A stretch of DNA of 64,000 bases from an uncultured Lachnospiraceae bacterium (GCA_902785055.1 CACZXG010000001.1:19156-83155), one strand, 5' to 3'. Shown: positions 41,176 through 51,210, numbered from the stretch's first letter. The notes: a model not told the origin generated them from the letters alone. Numbers and translations are program-made.

Positions 41176-43980
41176 TCAGCGTTTCTTTTTCGCTTTGCCT
41201 CCCAGCGCTTTCTTTTTGATGATCTTCATTTCCCTGGCCGCGGCATATTTTGCCACCACAGGAAGCTTGTCCTCACAGCGCACCATATTGGACGCTTCCG
41301 GAATGTCTCTGGAAAGATGGATCGCGTCGAACTCGCAGCGCGTCGTGCACAGGCCGCAGCCGATGCAGCGGTTGAGGTCGACCACCGTAGCGCCGCATCC
41401 AAGGCACCTGGACGCCTCCTTCCTGATCTGCTCCTCCGTGAAGGGCAGGCGCAGGTCATCAAAGGTTCCAACCGGATTGCCGGGCTTTCTGCCGGGCACC
41501 TGGCGCTTCGCGTTGTCAAAAGATTCAATAACGATATTATTCTTATCAAGCTCGATGAATTCGCGCAGGTCTCGGGCAATGGTCTGGGACTGTCCGGGAT
41601 GCACGTAGCGGTGCATGCTCTCGCTGGCCAGCTTGCCGTCCGCGATCGCGTCAATAGCAAAGCGCGCGCCGTGCGCAATGTCGCCGCCGACAAAGATGCC
41701 TGGCTCACCGGTCTCAAAGGTCACCGGATCGTGCTTGACTGTACCGTTCAGGTGGCGCTCCACCTTGGTTCCCTCAAGAAGGCTTCCCCACTGCGCGGAC
41801 TGTCCGATCGCCTCGAGGACATTACTGCACTCGATAGTGATCGTGCTGTCCTCCATGAACTTAGGTTCAAAGATATGAAGCTTATTGAAGACGGATATGC
41901 ACTTTCTGAAAACAATGCCCTTTACCTTGCCGTCTTCGGTCAGGATCTCCCTGGGTCCCCAGCCGTACATCACATTGATTCCTTCCGCGATGGCCTCTTC
42001 CACCTCGTCGCGGGCTGCCGGCATCTCTTTTTCACTCTCGAGACAGAGCATAGTGACTTTGCCGTCTGTGGCGCGGGCTGCCGAGCGGGCAACGTCCACT
42101 GCCACATTTCCGCCGCCGACAACGACCACGTCGCCATGGAGCCTTATCGTGTGATCCTGGTTAATGCGGGACAGGAAGCTGACGCCGGACTCTACGCCCT
42201 GCGCGTCCTCTCCGGGAATGCCGGTCTTTCTGCCGCCCTGCAGGCCGATGGCCAGATAGAACGCCTTATAACCCTCTCTCTTAAGATCCTGGATCGTGAT
42301 ATCCCTGCCGACTTCCACGCCGCACTTAAACTCTACGCCCATCTCGCGAAGGACATCGATCTCTGCCTCAATGACATCCTTTTCAAGGCGGAAGGACGGA
42401 ATACCGTTCATCAGCATGCCGCCGGGACGGCTCTCCTTCTCAAATACAGTGACGTCGTAACCGCGGGTCCTCAGATAATAAGCTGCCGACATGCCGGCAG
42501 GGCCTGCGCCGATGACCGCCATCTTGTAGTCGGGTCCCCACATGCCGCCGTCGTCCTTCTCACAGATCGGGATGAAACGCTTTTCGGCGTGCAGCTCCTG
42601 ATCGGCAATGAATTTTTTGATCTCATCGATAGCGATAGGATCATCCACAGTGCCTCTCGTGCAGGCGTCCTCGCAGCGCCTGTTGCAGATCGCGCCGCAG
42701 ACCGCCGGGAAGGGGTTATCCTGCTTGATGAGCTTGAGGGCATCCATGAAACGGCCCTCTCCCGCCATTTTCACATAGCCCTGCACTGCCAGGTGCGCGG
42801 GACATGCCGTCTTGCAAGGCGCCGTGCCTGTATCATAGCAGTTGATCTTGGCATCTTCGCGGTAGTTAACATTCCAGTGGTCCGCGCTCCATGCCGTCTC
42901 ATCGGGCAAAAGAGTGAGGGGATACTGGACTTCTCCCTGCTTCGTGCACAGTTTCTGGCCGAGCTTGGCCGCACCGACGGGACATACCTCCACGCACTTG
43001 CCGCAGGCGACACATTTGAGTTTATCCACATGAGCGCGGTAAGCGCTTCTGGACATATTGGGCGTGTTGTAAAGCTGGCTGGTTCTGAGGGCATTGCAGA
43101 CGCCGGCAGCGCAGTTGCAGATCGCCACTATTTTGTCACTGCCGTCGATATTCGTGATCTGATGCACAAAGCCATGGCGCTCCGCTCTCTCCAGGATCTC
43201 CAGTGCTTCTTCATAGGAGATGTAGCGGCCCATGCCTCTGTCCACGCAGTACTCCGCCATATCGCCCATACCCATGCAGAACTCTCCGTTGATCTGTCCG
43301 GAGCCCTCTCCGCGCATGGTCTGCTGCTTGCGGCAGGTACATTGTCCGACGGAATACTTGTCATACTTGCTGAGCCAGTGGGAGATGTGCTCAACGCTGG
43401 CGGACATGTTCTCGCTTTCAATGGCCTTCTCTACGGGAATGACGTGCATGCCTACGCCGGCGCCTCCCGGAGGGATCATGGGAGTCACATTCTCCAAAGG
43501 CATCTGGGTCATCAGGTTGAAGAAAGTCGCAAGTTTGGGATGCTGCGCCGTCAGTTCGTCGTTCATCATCATGAACTCCGCGGAGCCGGGCACGAAGATC
43601 GGCACATTGTACTGTTTGTGGTGATCCGCGTTCTCGCGGTTCATCTCGATCAGGCCTACCCAGACAAGATGATCCACCATTTTCTTTGTGTCCTCGTAAG
43701 ACATCTTGTTCATCTTCGCGAGATCTTCAATGTCGTAGGGCACGCGGGTTTTCTTAAAGCTCAGGAGGAACTTCGCCTCCTCCTTGGTCAGGACCTCGTC
43801 AAGAGCCCAGTACTCAGGATCGTCTGTCTTCATTGTCCTCGAATACTTGACGAGATACCGGTCCGTGATCATTGTCCCAAGCTGCAGGATCAGTTTCTCT
43901 TTCTCCTTGTCAGGCGCAACATAGTTCGGGTCCTGTCTGAAGTCCCCGCTGTTGACCATGCGGTTTTTCTGGTCTTTCAT
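41176..43980 (-). CDS. Multidomain Fe-S/FAD NAD(P)-dependent oxidoreductase, copy 2
   Basis: 934 aa with the same domain order as the 947-aa protein at 30708: winged-helix-like segment (YDIEDLAKMNKMSYEDTKK), cysteine-rich region (CTCRKQQT, ICNCAAGVC), ferredoxin motif CVACGKCVEVCP, GltD-like Fer4_20 region (CKTACPAHLAVQGY, CGAICNRRCEDAC), FAD/NAD(P) module (MAVIGAGPAGMSAAYYL, VVVVGGGNVAVDVA) and the C-terminal cluster CIGCGLCTTRCEF. I prefer the start at 43980 (MKDQKNRM), which has GGAGG 11 bases upstream; an in-frame ATG at 44007 has none. It ends Lys/Arg-rich. It heads a transcript with hypA. Confidence 0.85.
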   Translation of the reverse strand: MKDQKNRMVNSGDFRQDPNYVAPDKEKEKLILQLGTMITDRYLVKYSRTMKTDDPEYWALDEVLTKEEAKFLLSFKKTRVPYDIEDLAKMNKMSYEDTKKMVDHLVWVGLIEMNRENADHHKQYNVPIFVPGSAEFMMMNDELTAQHPKLATFFNLMTQMPLENVTPMIPPGGAGVGMHVIPVEKAIESENMSASVEHISHWLSKYDKYSVGQCTCRKQQTMRGEGSGQINGEFCMGMGDMAEYCVDRGMGRYISYEEALEILERAERHGFVHQITNIDGSDKIVAICNCAAGVCNALRTSQLYNTPNMSRSAYRAHVDKLKCVACGKCVEVCPVGAAKLGQKLCTKQGEVQYPLTLLPDETAWSADHWNVNYREDAKINCYDTGTAPCKTACPAHLAVQGYVKMAGEGRFMDALKLIKQDNPFPAVCGAICNRRCEDACTRGTVDDPIAIDEIKKFIADQELHAEKRFIPICEKDDGGMWGPDYKMAVIGAGPAGMSAAYYLRTRGYDVTVFEKESRPGGMLMNGIPSFRLEKDVIEAEIDVLREMGVEFKCGVEVGRDITIQDLKREGYKAFYLAIGLQGGRKTGIPGEDAQGVESGVSFLSRINQDHTIRLHGDVVVVGGGNVAVDVARSAARATDGKVTMLCLESEKEMPAARDEVEEAIAEGINVMYGWGPREILTEDGKVKGIVFRKCISVFNKLHIFEPKFMEDSTITIECSNVLEAIGQSAQWGSLLEGTKVERHLNGTVKHDPVTFETGEPGIFVGGDIAHGARFAIDAIADGKLASESMHRYVHPGQSQTIARDLREFIELDKNNIVIESFDNAKRQVPGRKPGNPVGTFDDLRLPFTEEQIRKEASRCLGCGATVVDLNRCIGCGLCTTRCEFDAIHLSRDIPEASNMVRCEDKLPVVAKYAAAREMKIIKKKALGGKAKKKR

Positions 43981-44068
43981 AAGTGTAAAATCCTCCGGTT
44001 TGTACATATATTTTCGATTCTGCTATTCCCTTGATCATGTCCAAGTATCTTATCCATGACTATCTTTA

Positions 44069-44077
44069 ATTATATCA
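44069..44077 (-). promoter_or_regulatory. Extended -10 promoter of the copy-2 oxidoreductase gene
   Basis: On the minus strand TG-A-TATAAT is a perfect extended -10, placed about 85 bases before the chosen start codon. The -35 region is weak. Confidence 0.6.
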
Positions 44078-44100
44078 TATCGGCCCTTTGGAATGTGAAA

Positions 44101-44147
44101 AGGGGCCGTGAAGACCCGTGTTTTCACACAAACTCTTCACAGCCCCT
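44101..44147 (-). terminator. Terminator of the giant surface protein gene
   Basis: On the minus strand AGGGGC-T-GTGAAGA pairs with TCTTCAC-G-GCCCCT and is followed by TTTTC. It begins about 64 bases after the stop codon. Confidence 0.8.
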
Positions 44148-44210
44148 GTGTCTCGTTCATTCCCGTTCCGCTTTGATCAGCCCACTCCGGGCCTAAGTCT
44201 CAAGCGAGCG

Positions 44211-47200
44211 TCAGTTGACGGAGATCGTTTCCGTATAGCCCGGAATCCAGCGCCCGTCGCTTCCTACATAATACTTGTGATTATCAACCCACTGGTTTAT
44301 AGCCATCACTCCGCTTTCTGTCATGTAGTAGTTGCCGATCCACTTGCTGCAGGCTGCCGCACCGCCGGCTTCAAAGTAGTACCAGTCATCACCGGCCTTC
44401 TGCCATCCCGTCTGCATCACTCCGCCTGCAGCGAAGTAAAACTTGTTCTGTCCGATCTGCTGCAGTCCGGTCAGCATCCTGCCTTCATTGTCAAAGTAAT
44501 ACCACTTATCACTGATCTTCTGCCAGCCTTTGACCATCGCTCCGCCGCCGGCAAAGTAATACCAGTCTCCATCAATCTTCTGCCAGCCGGTCTGCATCGC
44601 TCCGCCTGCTGCGAAGTAATACTTGTTCTGTCCGATCTGCTGCAGTCCGGTCTGCATCCATCCTTCATTGCCGAAGTAATACCACTTATCACCGATCTTC
44701 TGCCAGTCTTTGGCCATCGCTCCGCTGCCGGCAAAGTAATACCAGTCTCCATCAATCTTCTGCCAGCCGGTCTGCATCGCTCCGCTTGCTGCGAAGTAAT
44801 ACTCCTTGTTGTTGATCTCCTGAAATCCGGTAAGCATCCAGCCTTCATTGTCGAAGTAATACCACTTATCACCGATCTTCTGCCAGTCTTTGACCATCGC
44901 TCCGCCGCCGCTAAAGTAATACCAGTCTCCGTCGATCTTCTTCCAGCCCGTCTGCATCACTCCGTTCTCATCGAAGTAGTAACGCGTGCCGCTAATGTCT
45001 TGCCAGCCGGTAAGCATCTTGCCGCTGTCATCGAAGTAGTACCACTTTCCGCCGATCTTCTGCCAGCTCGTCACTCTGTAGCCGGAAGCGTTGAAATAAT
45101 AGGTATCGCCGAAAATGGTCTCAAAGCCGTTTTTGGGATAAGTGCCGTCCGGCCACCGATACCAATAGCCGCTGCTGTTATGCTGCCAGCTGCCGTGCGA
45201 GCGAGGATCGATGATCTCAATATTCACAGGTTTGCCGGTTCTGTAACTATAGCTGTCATCTTCGACCTGCAGGACAATTCCGAAGCTTCCGGGCTGCGCC
45301 GACGTATCAACAGACAGTATTCCATAACCGCCCCAGGACTCTTCTTTAAGGCTCACACCCTCGGTCTCATCGAGGATCCTGTCAATGAAGAATTCATTGG
45401 CTGTCAGCGTCACGCCTTCCGGGTGACGCATGGAGTATAACTTAAACTGCGCGCCAAGCCCCTTATAGATCTCCTGCGCCGTATAATCTTTTCCGGGTAT
45501 CACTTCAAAGACCGCGCCTTCCGGCACTTCTATTTCCACAAAGAATGCGCTGACCTCGATCACGCCATCCCGCCATTGTCCGTCTACCTCATTGCCATCT
45601 TTGTCATAAATAGAAATAAGGAAACTATAATCTGTGGTTCCGGTCTTAAGCGGTGTGATCGTGCCTGTGTTTTTATCGATATCAACCACGTCTCTGTTGT
45701 AGTGCTCATAGCGGATCTCATAGTGATAGCCTTCTTCATCCGGCAGAACGGATTCTGTCGGCAGTTCACCGGCTTCAAAGAAGACGCGGGTTACCTCCGC
45801 CTGCAGCTGCTCGGTCTCACCCATAAGCATCTTGATATGTTCCGCGTTCTCTCCGCCGGAAGTCATCAGTTCCGCCCAAAAGACGGTATCTACGATCTCG
45901 ATCTCTACCGTTAACGGGCTGTATCCCTGAGGTCCGCCGGTAAAGGTGACCGTAACGGGAATCGCATGATCTGCCAGCTGAAGGGACTGAATCGTCCAGC
46001 GTGTCCCGCTGCGTTCCGCGGAAAGATACTGCTGATCCTCTGCTCCAACGGATATATCTGTGATCACGATATCATAAAATGTTCCGGTCTCGTAATAAGC
46101 GTTCACCCCTGTATCGTTGAGAGAATCCTCTACATAGAGCTGTACTTCGCCGTCGTCAAAGAACATGTCTTTTCCCAAAGGAATAGTGCTGCCAAGACCG
46201 ACAATTTCAACGAAGGGCTTTACCAGCGCGACCTGGAAGATCTCATCACAGATTATGACGTCATTGAGCTCGGAGTGAATCCTTAAGAATACTCTCGGAA
46301 CTTCGCCTTCCTCAATCGCTGCCGCAAGATGCTCCCTCAGATCTTTAAGCGCAGTGCCCTGGGCGTGAAGGCCGTTCTGTTCATCGAACACACCTGCTGC
46401 TGCCGGGTCATACTGCGGGATCGGCGTCATTTCCGCGTTCTCCCTGTCCCAAATGCCGATTTCCACCGTTGTCTCAACTGCGTATCCCTGATTTTGCAGC
46501 GCGTCCAGCTTCTCGCGGTCCGGCCTGATCGAAACCTCTTCATCATTGTAGTACCATGTGAAGTGGTCGTCTCCGCGGTCATTGTTCGCGATAAAGCCTT
46601 TACTATACTCCTGCTCGTAAATCTTATAGTCTCTCCAGGCTTCCTGGCGATTATCTTCCTCATCCTCCCATTCGGCCCTGATAAAGAGATTAACGTCCCA
46701 GGAAACCGTTTTTCTTATTGTAAAAGGAGCATCCTGTGCCGTGACCCGGTCGCCGGGGTGTACTTCCTCGCCGTTTGCTTTTTCGACATAGAAGTGTCCG
46801 GGATCCCACTCTCCGCTTCCGGCGTGCCACTCCATTGTATAGACGACGTCTTCCGGATTTCCTATAGGTGACGGCTCCATACCCGTCTTAGTGCGCACGA
46901 TTCCCGGAACAAAGGTGATCTCGCCTCCGGGAGGAAATTCCTCATTCCAGTCAAGTTCCGTCTCCTGGTCTTCCTCATAGAGTTCCAGTGCGAAAGTCAT
47001 AGGATCGACAAAGATCGTCCTGTCTGCATATGCGTAGGAATCCCCGGTCTCGGGATCATACAGTTCCGCTGACACCCAAATATCGATAGCACCGTCAAAA
47101 TTCTCTGCGGTAATTGTAATCGACCTGTCCTGAGGATTCTCTGTGTAATCCCAGAGTTCTCCGCGGGCAGATGCCGCGTCGAAGTCCCAATCGTACTCCC

Positions 47201-50075
47201 TCTCGAGAAGATCATCGTCAACATGTGTGCATTCAACATAGTAAATAACTTCATAGCCTGAAGTATCTATGTTGTAGCGCTCTCCTGTCTGCCAGTCATA
47301 TCCTTCCCCGTAAATCTCAGGGAACAGCGTAATCTCTCCGCCGGTCAGCAGCTTATCGCTTCCGGTCGAAGTGCGCAGATTGAAATCGTAGCGCCAGCCT
47401 CCGACAAAGAGCGTATAATCGCGCTCTACGGTAATGGGTTTCGCTCCCCCGCTGCCGCCGACTTCATAGACAGCGTGCACGTCCACCATACCGTTTCGAA
47501 CTGCCTCTAAGCGCCAGTGGTCCCCTTCATCAGTCACTGTGAACGGATCACGGGGATCTTCTTCGCTCTCATCAGGATTAAATGTCAGCTCAGTGATCGT
47601 ATAAGTAGTTTCACTGCCGTCCGGATACGCGTTATTTTGAACAAAGGCACCGCCTTGCCTGAATATATCCCTGTCTTCGCCAATGAACAGGGGTCTCTCA
47701 TCAATTTCATCCCAGATCTCCACGCGGGGCTCGCAAATGTCAAAATCTCTCCACTCGTCATTCACTTCCTCGCCGCCGATCCGGAGCGAGATCCTTGTAT
47801 CAATATGTTCGATTCCGTAATCATACAGTGTCTCGCCGTCAAAGGTTATCTCATGCGTCTCACTGTTGTAGTTCCAGCCGTCTCCCTCAGAGATGGGATA
47901 GTCAAAACCGCTGTATTCGTCATATTCTCCCTGGCCTACTTCAGGTACAAGTTCGAAATCCAAGCCGTCGAGCTCAGACAGGTCGAACCCGAATGTCCTG
48001 GGTCCGTCCGAATAGATCGTATCGTTTCCTTCGATGTCATAATGGAAATTATAGTCTTTGCGGTTAAACCAATACTCTCTGTCCGCAGCCCGTTCGCCCT
48101 CATCATAAGCCACGATCCGGAAAGAACAGTCATAAGCGCGCCGCCTTGTGACCGTAAATGTTCCGTCCCCGTTATCCTTGATCTCATAAGCGTCTTCATC
48201 ATATATCTCCGGCTCAAATTCAATCTGGTCACCGGTCAAAACATCGTATTCCTCACCACTTGCTCCGGGATATTCGCGAAGCTCAGGTGCGAGCGTAAAT
48301 GATTCTCCTACACCCAGATCGCCGTCGATTCTTGTCGGCCACAGCTCCAGATACTGATTATCCATGCGGAGCCAGTAATTGTTCTCCGCGACCTCTTCTC
48401 CCTCGTCGCTGATGGTAACAGTGATGTTAACATCAATTCCTTCATTCCACTCTTCGGGAACATCTTCAAAGCTGACGACCGCTTTCCTGGGATCGGCCGC
48501 ATCAGGAGTGACTGTGATCACATCGCTCAGTTCCTCCCTGGCGTCATCCTGATGGATCCACAGACTCCAGTCATAAGTAATATCTTCCAGCTCTTCCTCT
48601 GAAGCGCTATGGTAATGATCGTTGGCAGGGTCATACGTCTCAAGGGAAGCCTGCGCGGACATCGGCACAGTTCCTCCTTTGAGGACCATCTTGGAGCCGC
48701 TGTCGGTCCAGACATCTACGTCGTAAACTTCTCCGCCTACATAGAGATAAAAGACTTCCGTCTTGCCTTCGGTTTCGTCCCAATCTGTGTAGGTCACGGT
48801 CACTTTGCTCACACCCATGTTCTGAGCGCGAAGCCGCCAGCCGTCATACTCTTGCGACTCAATTATGACAACGTCTTGTCCTTCCTCGTCCTCCACCTCG
48901 ACATTGGTAACTGTCCTTTCAAAGTGAATTCCATTCGGGTATATCGAGTTTTCAATATAGACCCGCTGACGGGTGCTGATCCACTGATCCCATCCGGGCA
49001 AAAGACTTCTGTCATAAAAATCAAACTGGTCCTCGACGAAGGACTCCCTTACGTCGATCTCCCGTTCTCCAAAAACGCTGAGTGGATACCCTTTAACCTT
49101 TGCACCTATACGCACTTTTACACGGCTTATTCCCAACTCCTTCAGTTGTGCCCCGTCGATATAGAGATTGCTAAAGTTCTGGTCAATCCAACAGGCTTCC
49201 GACGCATCCTCTCCATTGGGGCCTTCAGCTTCAAGCGTCAGTATATAATCTTCCTCAATTTCTGCGTCAACACTACATTTCCAAATATAATCACCTGTAC
49301 TGTCATCGAACAGCGGGTTCTCATTATAATCCTTGATTTCAATATGACAATTACGGTCATTAAAATGATAGTGCTGGTCCCCCGACCACTCTTCCCCATC
49401 TTTTATGACGGTCGCGTGAAGAGTGAAGTCCGTTTCTAGGTCACTTATGCGGGTCAGTGAATAAGATCCGTCTGCGTTTTTCCATATCGATACGCAATCT
49501 TCGTCATATTCCCAATCACATTCGATGACCGGATTTTGTATCTCGACGAACTCCCCGTTTTCATCATAGTATCCCGCATAAGGCGTGAATTCTTTCCTAT
49601 CAGCAATCCACGTATCCGGATGAAATTCCCAGGGATAAATCACCAGGTCGAGTTCCTCCAGCCCATAAGCAGCATCAGATACGGCCTCCTGGGCAGGGAC
49701 CTCCCCTTCGATCACGATCTCTTCTTCCGCGGCTTCTTCTGCAGCAGCCTCCGGCTCCGTTTCCACAACTTCTGTGCCGGCCGCATTCTCCTGTTTCGCG
49801 TCAGCGGATACCTCTTCTTTGCCCTCCTCTGTCTCCGGAGCAGGATCCTCAGTGTTCTCCTGAGGCTGAACGGAAATCTCTTCCTCCTCTTCCGGAGCGG
49901 GATCCTCCGGCTCTGCATCCTGTTCCTCGATCTCCTCTTGAGCCTGGTCAGGCTCTTCCACTGTGACTTCCGCAGCGGTGCCGTCTGCCGCGGAATTCTC
50001 AGCGGCAAGCACTGCGCCGTTCTGCGAAAAGACAAGCACGCCTGCAAGTACGATAGCAAGTAATCTTCTCTTCAT
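44211..50075 (-). CDS. Giant secreted cell-wall protein with C-terminal choline-binding-type repeats
   Basis: 1954 aa. A signal peptide (residues 1-27, MKRRLLAIVLAGVLVFSQNG) is followed by a very acidic Glu/Pro-rich stretch to about 130. About 1500 residues then form repeated beta-sandwich-like modules rich in Trp, Tyr, Asp and Glu, which I cannot assign to a known enzyme. From about residue 1627 there are about 15 cell-wall-binding repeats of 20 residues (GWQKIDGDWYYFAGSGAM type), which in relatives bind choline or glucans. There is no LPXTG sorting motif, so attachment is non-covalent through these repeats. The start has AAGGGGAG just upstream; the frame is open 28 codons further. It is a likely adhesin or surface-layer component. 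Confidence 0.87.
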   Translation of the reverse strand: MKRRLLAIVLAGVLVFSQNGAVLAAENSAADGTAAEVTVEEPDQAQEEIEEQDAEPEDPAPEEEEEISVQPQENTEDPAPETEEGKEEVSADAKQENAAGTEVVETEPEAAAEEAAEEEIVIEGEVPAQEAVSDAAYGLEELDLVIYPWEFHPDTWIADRKEFTPYAGYYDENGEFVEIQNPVIECDWEYDEDCVSIWKNADGSYSLTRISDLETDFTLHATVIKDGEEWSGDQHYHFNDRNCHIEIKDYNENPLFDDSTGDYIWKCSVDAEIEEDYILTLEAEGPNGEDASEACWIDQNFSNLYIDGAQLKELGISRVKVRIGAKVKGYPLSVFGEREIDVRESFVEDQFDFYDRSLLPGWDQWISTRQRVYIENSIYPNGIHFERTVTNVEVEDEEGQDVVIIESQEYDGWRLRAQNMGVSKVTVTYTDWDETEGKTEVFYLYVGGEVYDVDVWTDSGSKMVLKGGTVPMSAQASLETYDPANDHYHSASEEELEDITYDWSLWIHQDDAREELSDVITVTPDAADPRKAVVSFEDVPEEWNEGIDVNITVTISDEGEEVAENNYWLRMDNQYLELWPTRIDGDLGVGESFTLAPELREYPGASGEEYDVLTGDQIEFEPEIYDEDAYEIKDNGDGTFTVTRRRAYDCSFRIVAYDEGERAADREYWFNRKDYNFHYDIEGNDTIYSDGPRTFGFDLSELDGLDFELVPEVGQGEYDEYSGFDYPISEGDGWNYNSETHEITFDGETLYDYGIEHIDTRISLRIGGEEVNDEWRDFDICEPRVEIWDEIDERPLFIGEDRDIFRQGGAFVQNNAYPDGSETTYTITELTFNPDESEEDPRDPFTVTDEGDHWRLEAVRNGMVDVHAVYEVGGSGGAKPITVERDYTLFVGGWRYDFNLRTSTGSDKLLTGGEITLFPEIYGEGYDWQTGERYNIDTSGYEVIYYVECTHVDDDLLEREYDWDFDAASARGELWDYTENPQDRSITITAENFDGAIDIWVSAELYDPETGDSYAYADRTIFVDPMTFALELYEEDQETELDWNEEFPPGGEITFVPGIVRTKTGMEPSPIGNPEDVVYTMEWHAGSGEWDPGHFYVEKANGEEVHPGDRVTAQDAPFTIRKTVSWDVNLFIRAEWEDEEDNRQEAWRDYKIYEQEYSKGFIANNDRGDDHFTWYYNDEEVSIRPDREKLDALQNQGYAVETTVEIGIWDRENAEMTPIPQYDPAAAGVFDEQNGLHAQGTALKDLREHLAAAIEEGEVPRVFLRIHSELNDVIICDEIFQVALVKPFVEIVGLGSTIPLGKDMFFDDGEVQLYVEDSLNDTGVNAYYETGTFYDIVITDISVGAEDQQYLSAERSGTRWTIQSLQLADHAIPVTVTFTGGPQGYSPLTVEIEIVDTVFWAELMTSGGENAEHIKMLMGETEQLQAEVTRVFFEAGELPTESVLPDEEGYHYEIRYEHYNRDVVDIDKNTGTITPLKTGTTDYSFLISIYDKDGNEVDGQWRDGVIEVSAFFVEIEVPEGAVFEVIPGKDYTAQEIYKGLGAQFKLYSMRHPEGVTLTANEFFIDRILDETEGVSLKEESWGGYGILSVDTSAQPGSFGIVLQVEDDSYSYRTGKPVNIEIIDPRSHGSWQHNSSGYWYRWPDGTYPKNGFETIFGDTYYFNASGYRVTSWQKIGGKWYYFDDSGKMLTGWQDISGTRYYFDENGVMQTGWKKIDGDWYYFSGGGAMVKDWQKIGDKWYYFDNEGWMLTGFQEINNKEYYFAASGAMQTGWQKIDGDWYYFAGSGAMAKDWQKIGDKWYYFGNEGWMQTGLQQIGQNKYYFAAGGAMQTGWQKIDGDWYYFAGGGAMVKGWQKISDKWYYFDNEGRMLTGLQQIGQNKFYFAAGGVMQTGWQKAGDDWYYFEAGGAAACSKWIGNYYMTESGVMAINQWVDNHKYYVGSDGRWIPGYTETISVN
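44350..45195 (-). repeat. 60-bp cell-wall-binding repeats with a 180-bp higher-order period
   Basis: About 15 units of 60 bp. Three consecutive blocks of three units, each 180 bp, are nearly identical at DNA level (for example, matching stretches start at 44401, 44581 and 44761). This points to recent duplication or recombination. Confidence 0.85.
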
Positions 50076-50248
50076 AGCACTCCCCTTACCGAAACGCCTT
50101 CCTTTTTTGCAACAGATCCTTCCGCGGCGTTTCCTGCGGAAGGATCCGTTTGGGCACAACTATTAGATAATTTGTCGGTTTTATCTGACAGTATACTATT
50201 ATTTTCCTCAATTTTAAACAAAAAAGCAACTGATTTCGCACACAAAAA

Positions 50249-50266
50249 AGGCGGTCTTTCGACCGC
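50249..50266 (-). terminator. Terminator of the PfkB kinase gene
   Basis: GGCGGTC and GACCGCC pair around a tetraloop. On the minus strand they are followed by six T residues. It lies 17 bases after the stop codon. Confidence 0.93.
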
Positions 50267-50283
50267 CTCTCGACTCATTTTTA

Positions 50284-51210
50284 TTATATTTTCACATCCA
50301 ATCCAAACTCCTCGGGGCGGAATCTGGGACAGACATTTTCCCGCGAAGCTATGACCGAAGCGGCAAGTCTCGTCCCGATCCTGCAGGATTCTCCCACGGT
50401 TTTTCCGTAGGTCAGGCCGATCGCGACACCCGCGAAAAAGGCATCCCCGGCGCCGGTCGTGTCGACGACGTCTACCCGGAGTGCCGGGCAGACCCCCGAC
50501 TCCCCTTTGTCATCCGCATAGGCTGCGCCCTGCTCTCCCATTGTCACAATGATCCTGGGAATCCCGGACTGACGCACTTTCCGAGTCAGGATCTCCCTCA
50601 TCCGATCGGGCGATACCCCGGTATAGTCCTCTGTAAAAAGCATTCCGGCTTCCTGCTCGTTGCAGACCAGCACCGCCGTCTGCTGCAGGAGGTCACGCCG
50701 CTTCATAGCGATCGCCATATTGGAGATTACCGTGTAAACTGCCTTCCCGTGCTTTTTTGCAAGATCCAGAACCTTCTTGAGGATCGGCACTTCCACATCA
50801 AATTCGATAACGATACTGTCTGCGGATGCAAAGATCTCATCGCCGTGCTCATCAAGCACATCCTCAATAGCAGAGAGATCCGGCCTTCTCGAAATAGACG
50901 CAATCACGTCCCCGTCATTGTCGAACACGGCGAGCCAGGTCCCGAGCCCCTCCGGACTGCGGGCGATATAGCGGATGTCCACCTTGTGACGGATCAGGTT
51001 TCTCACGACGTCGTCGCTGATGCCGGTGTCATCCACAACGCTCAGAAACGTCGGTCTCAGCTCCACATTGGCTATATCTTCCACGACATTGCGCCCGACG
51101 CCGCCGTGTACCTGCACGACCCTTCCTACATTCCTTCCGCCCGGGATATACTGCGCCAGCGGATATCCCTTCACGTCTACAAATGATGCCCCGATCACTA
51201 CTATTCCCAT
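50284..51210 (-). CDS. PfkB-family carbohydrate or (pseudo)nucleoside kinase
   Basis: 308 aa ribokinase-fold kinase. The N-terminal sugar-binding GGVGRNVVEDIAN and the C-terminal anion-hole and base motif DTTGAGDAFFAG (near 249) are intact. The GGVGRN start is reminiscent of pseudouridine kinases, but ribokinase or another nucleoside kinase cannot be excluded. It is divergent from a BMP-type nucleoside ABC transporter operon, which favours a nucleoside or ribose substrate. The start at 51210 has GAGGGG six bases upstream; the open frame extends 19 codons further without a ribosome site. Confidence 0.82.
   Translation of the reverse strand: MGIVVIGASFVDVKGYPLAQYIPGGRNVGRVVQVHGGVGRNVVEDIANVELRPTFLSVVDDTGISDDVVRNLIRHKVDIRYIARSPEGLGTWLAVFDNDGDVIASISRRPDLSAIEDVLDEHGDEIFASADSIVIEFDVEVPILKKVLDLAKKHGKAVYTVISNMAIAMKRRDLLQQTAVLVCNEQEAGMLFTEDYTGVSPDRMREILTRKVRQSGIPRIIVTMGEQGAAYADDKGESGVCPALRVDVVDTTGAGDAFFAGVAIGLTYGKTVGESCRIGTRLAASVIASRENVCPRFRPEEFGLDVKI

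Noticed and set aside
41317-44034. 905-codon plus-strand frame opposite the copy-2 oxidoreductase gene
   Set aside because: The minus strand encodes a complete, motif-rich protein. The antisense product is His/Ala-rich with no recognisable domain.
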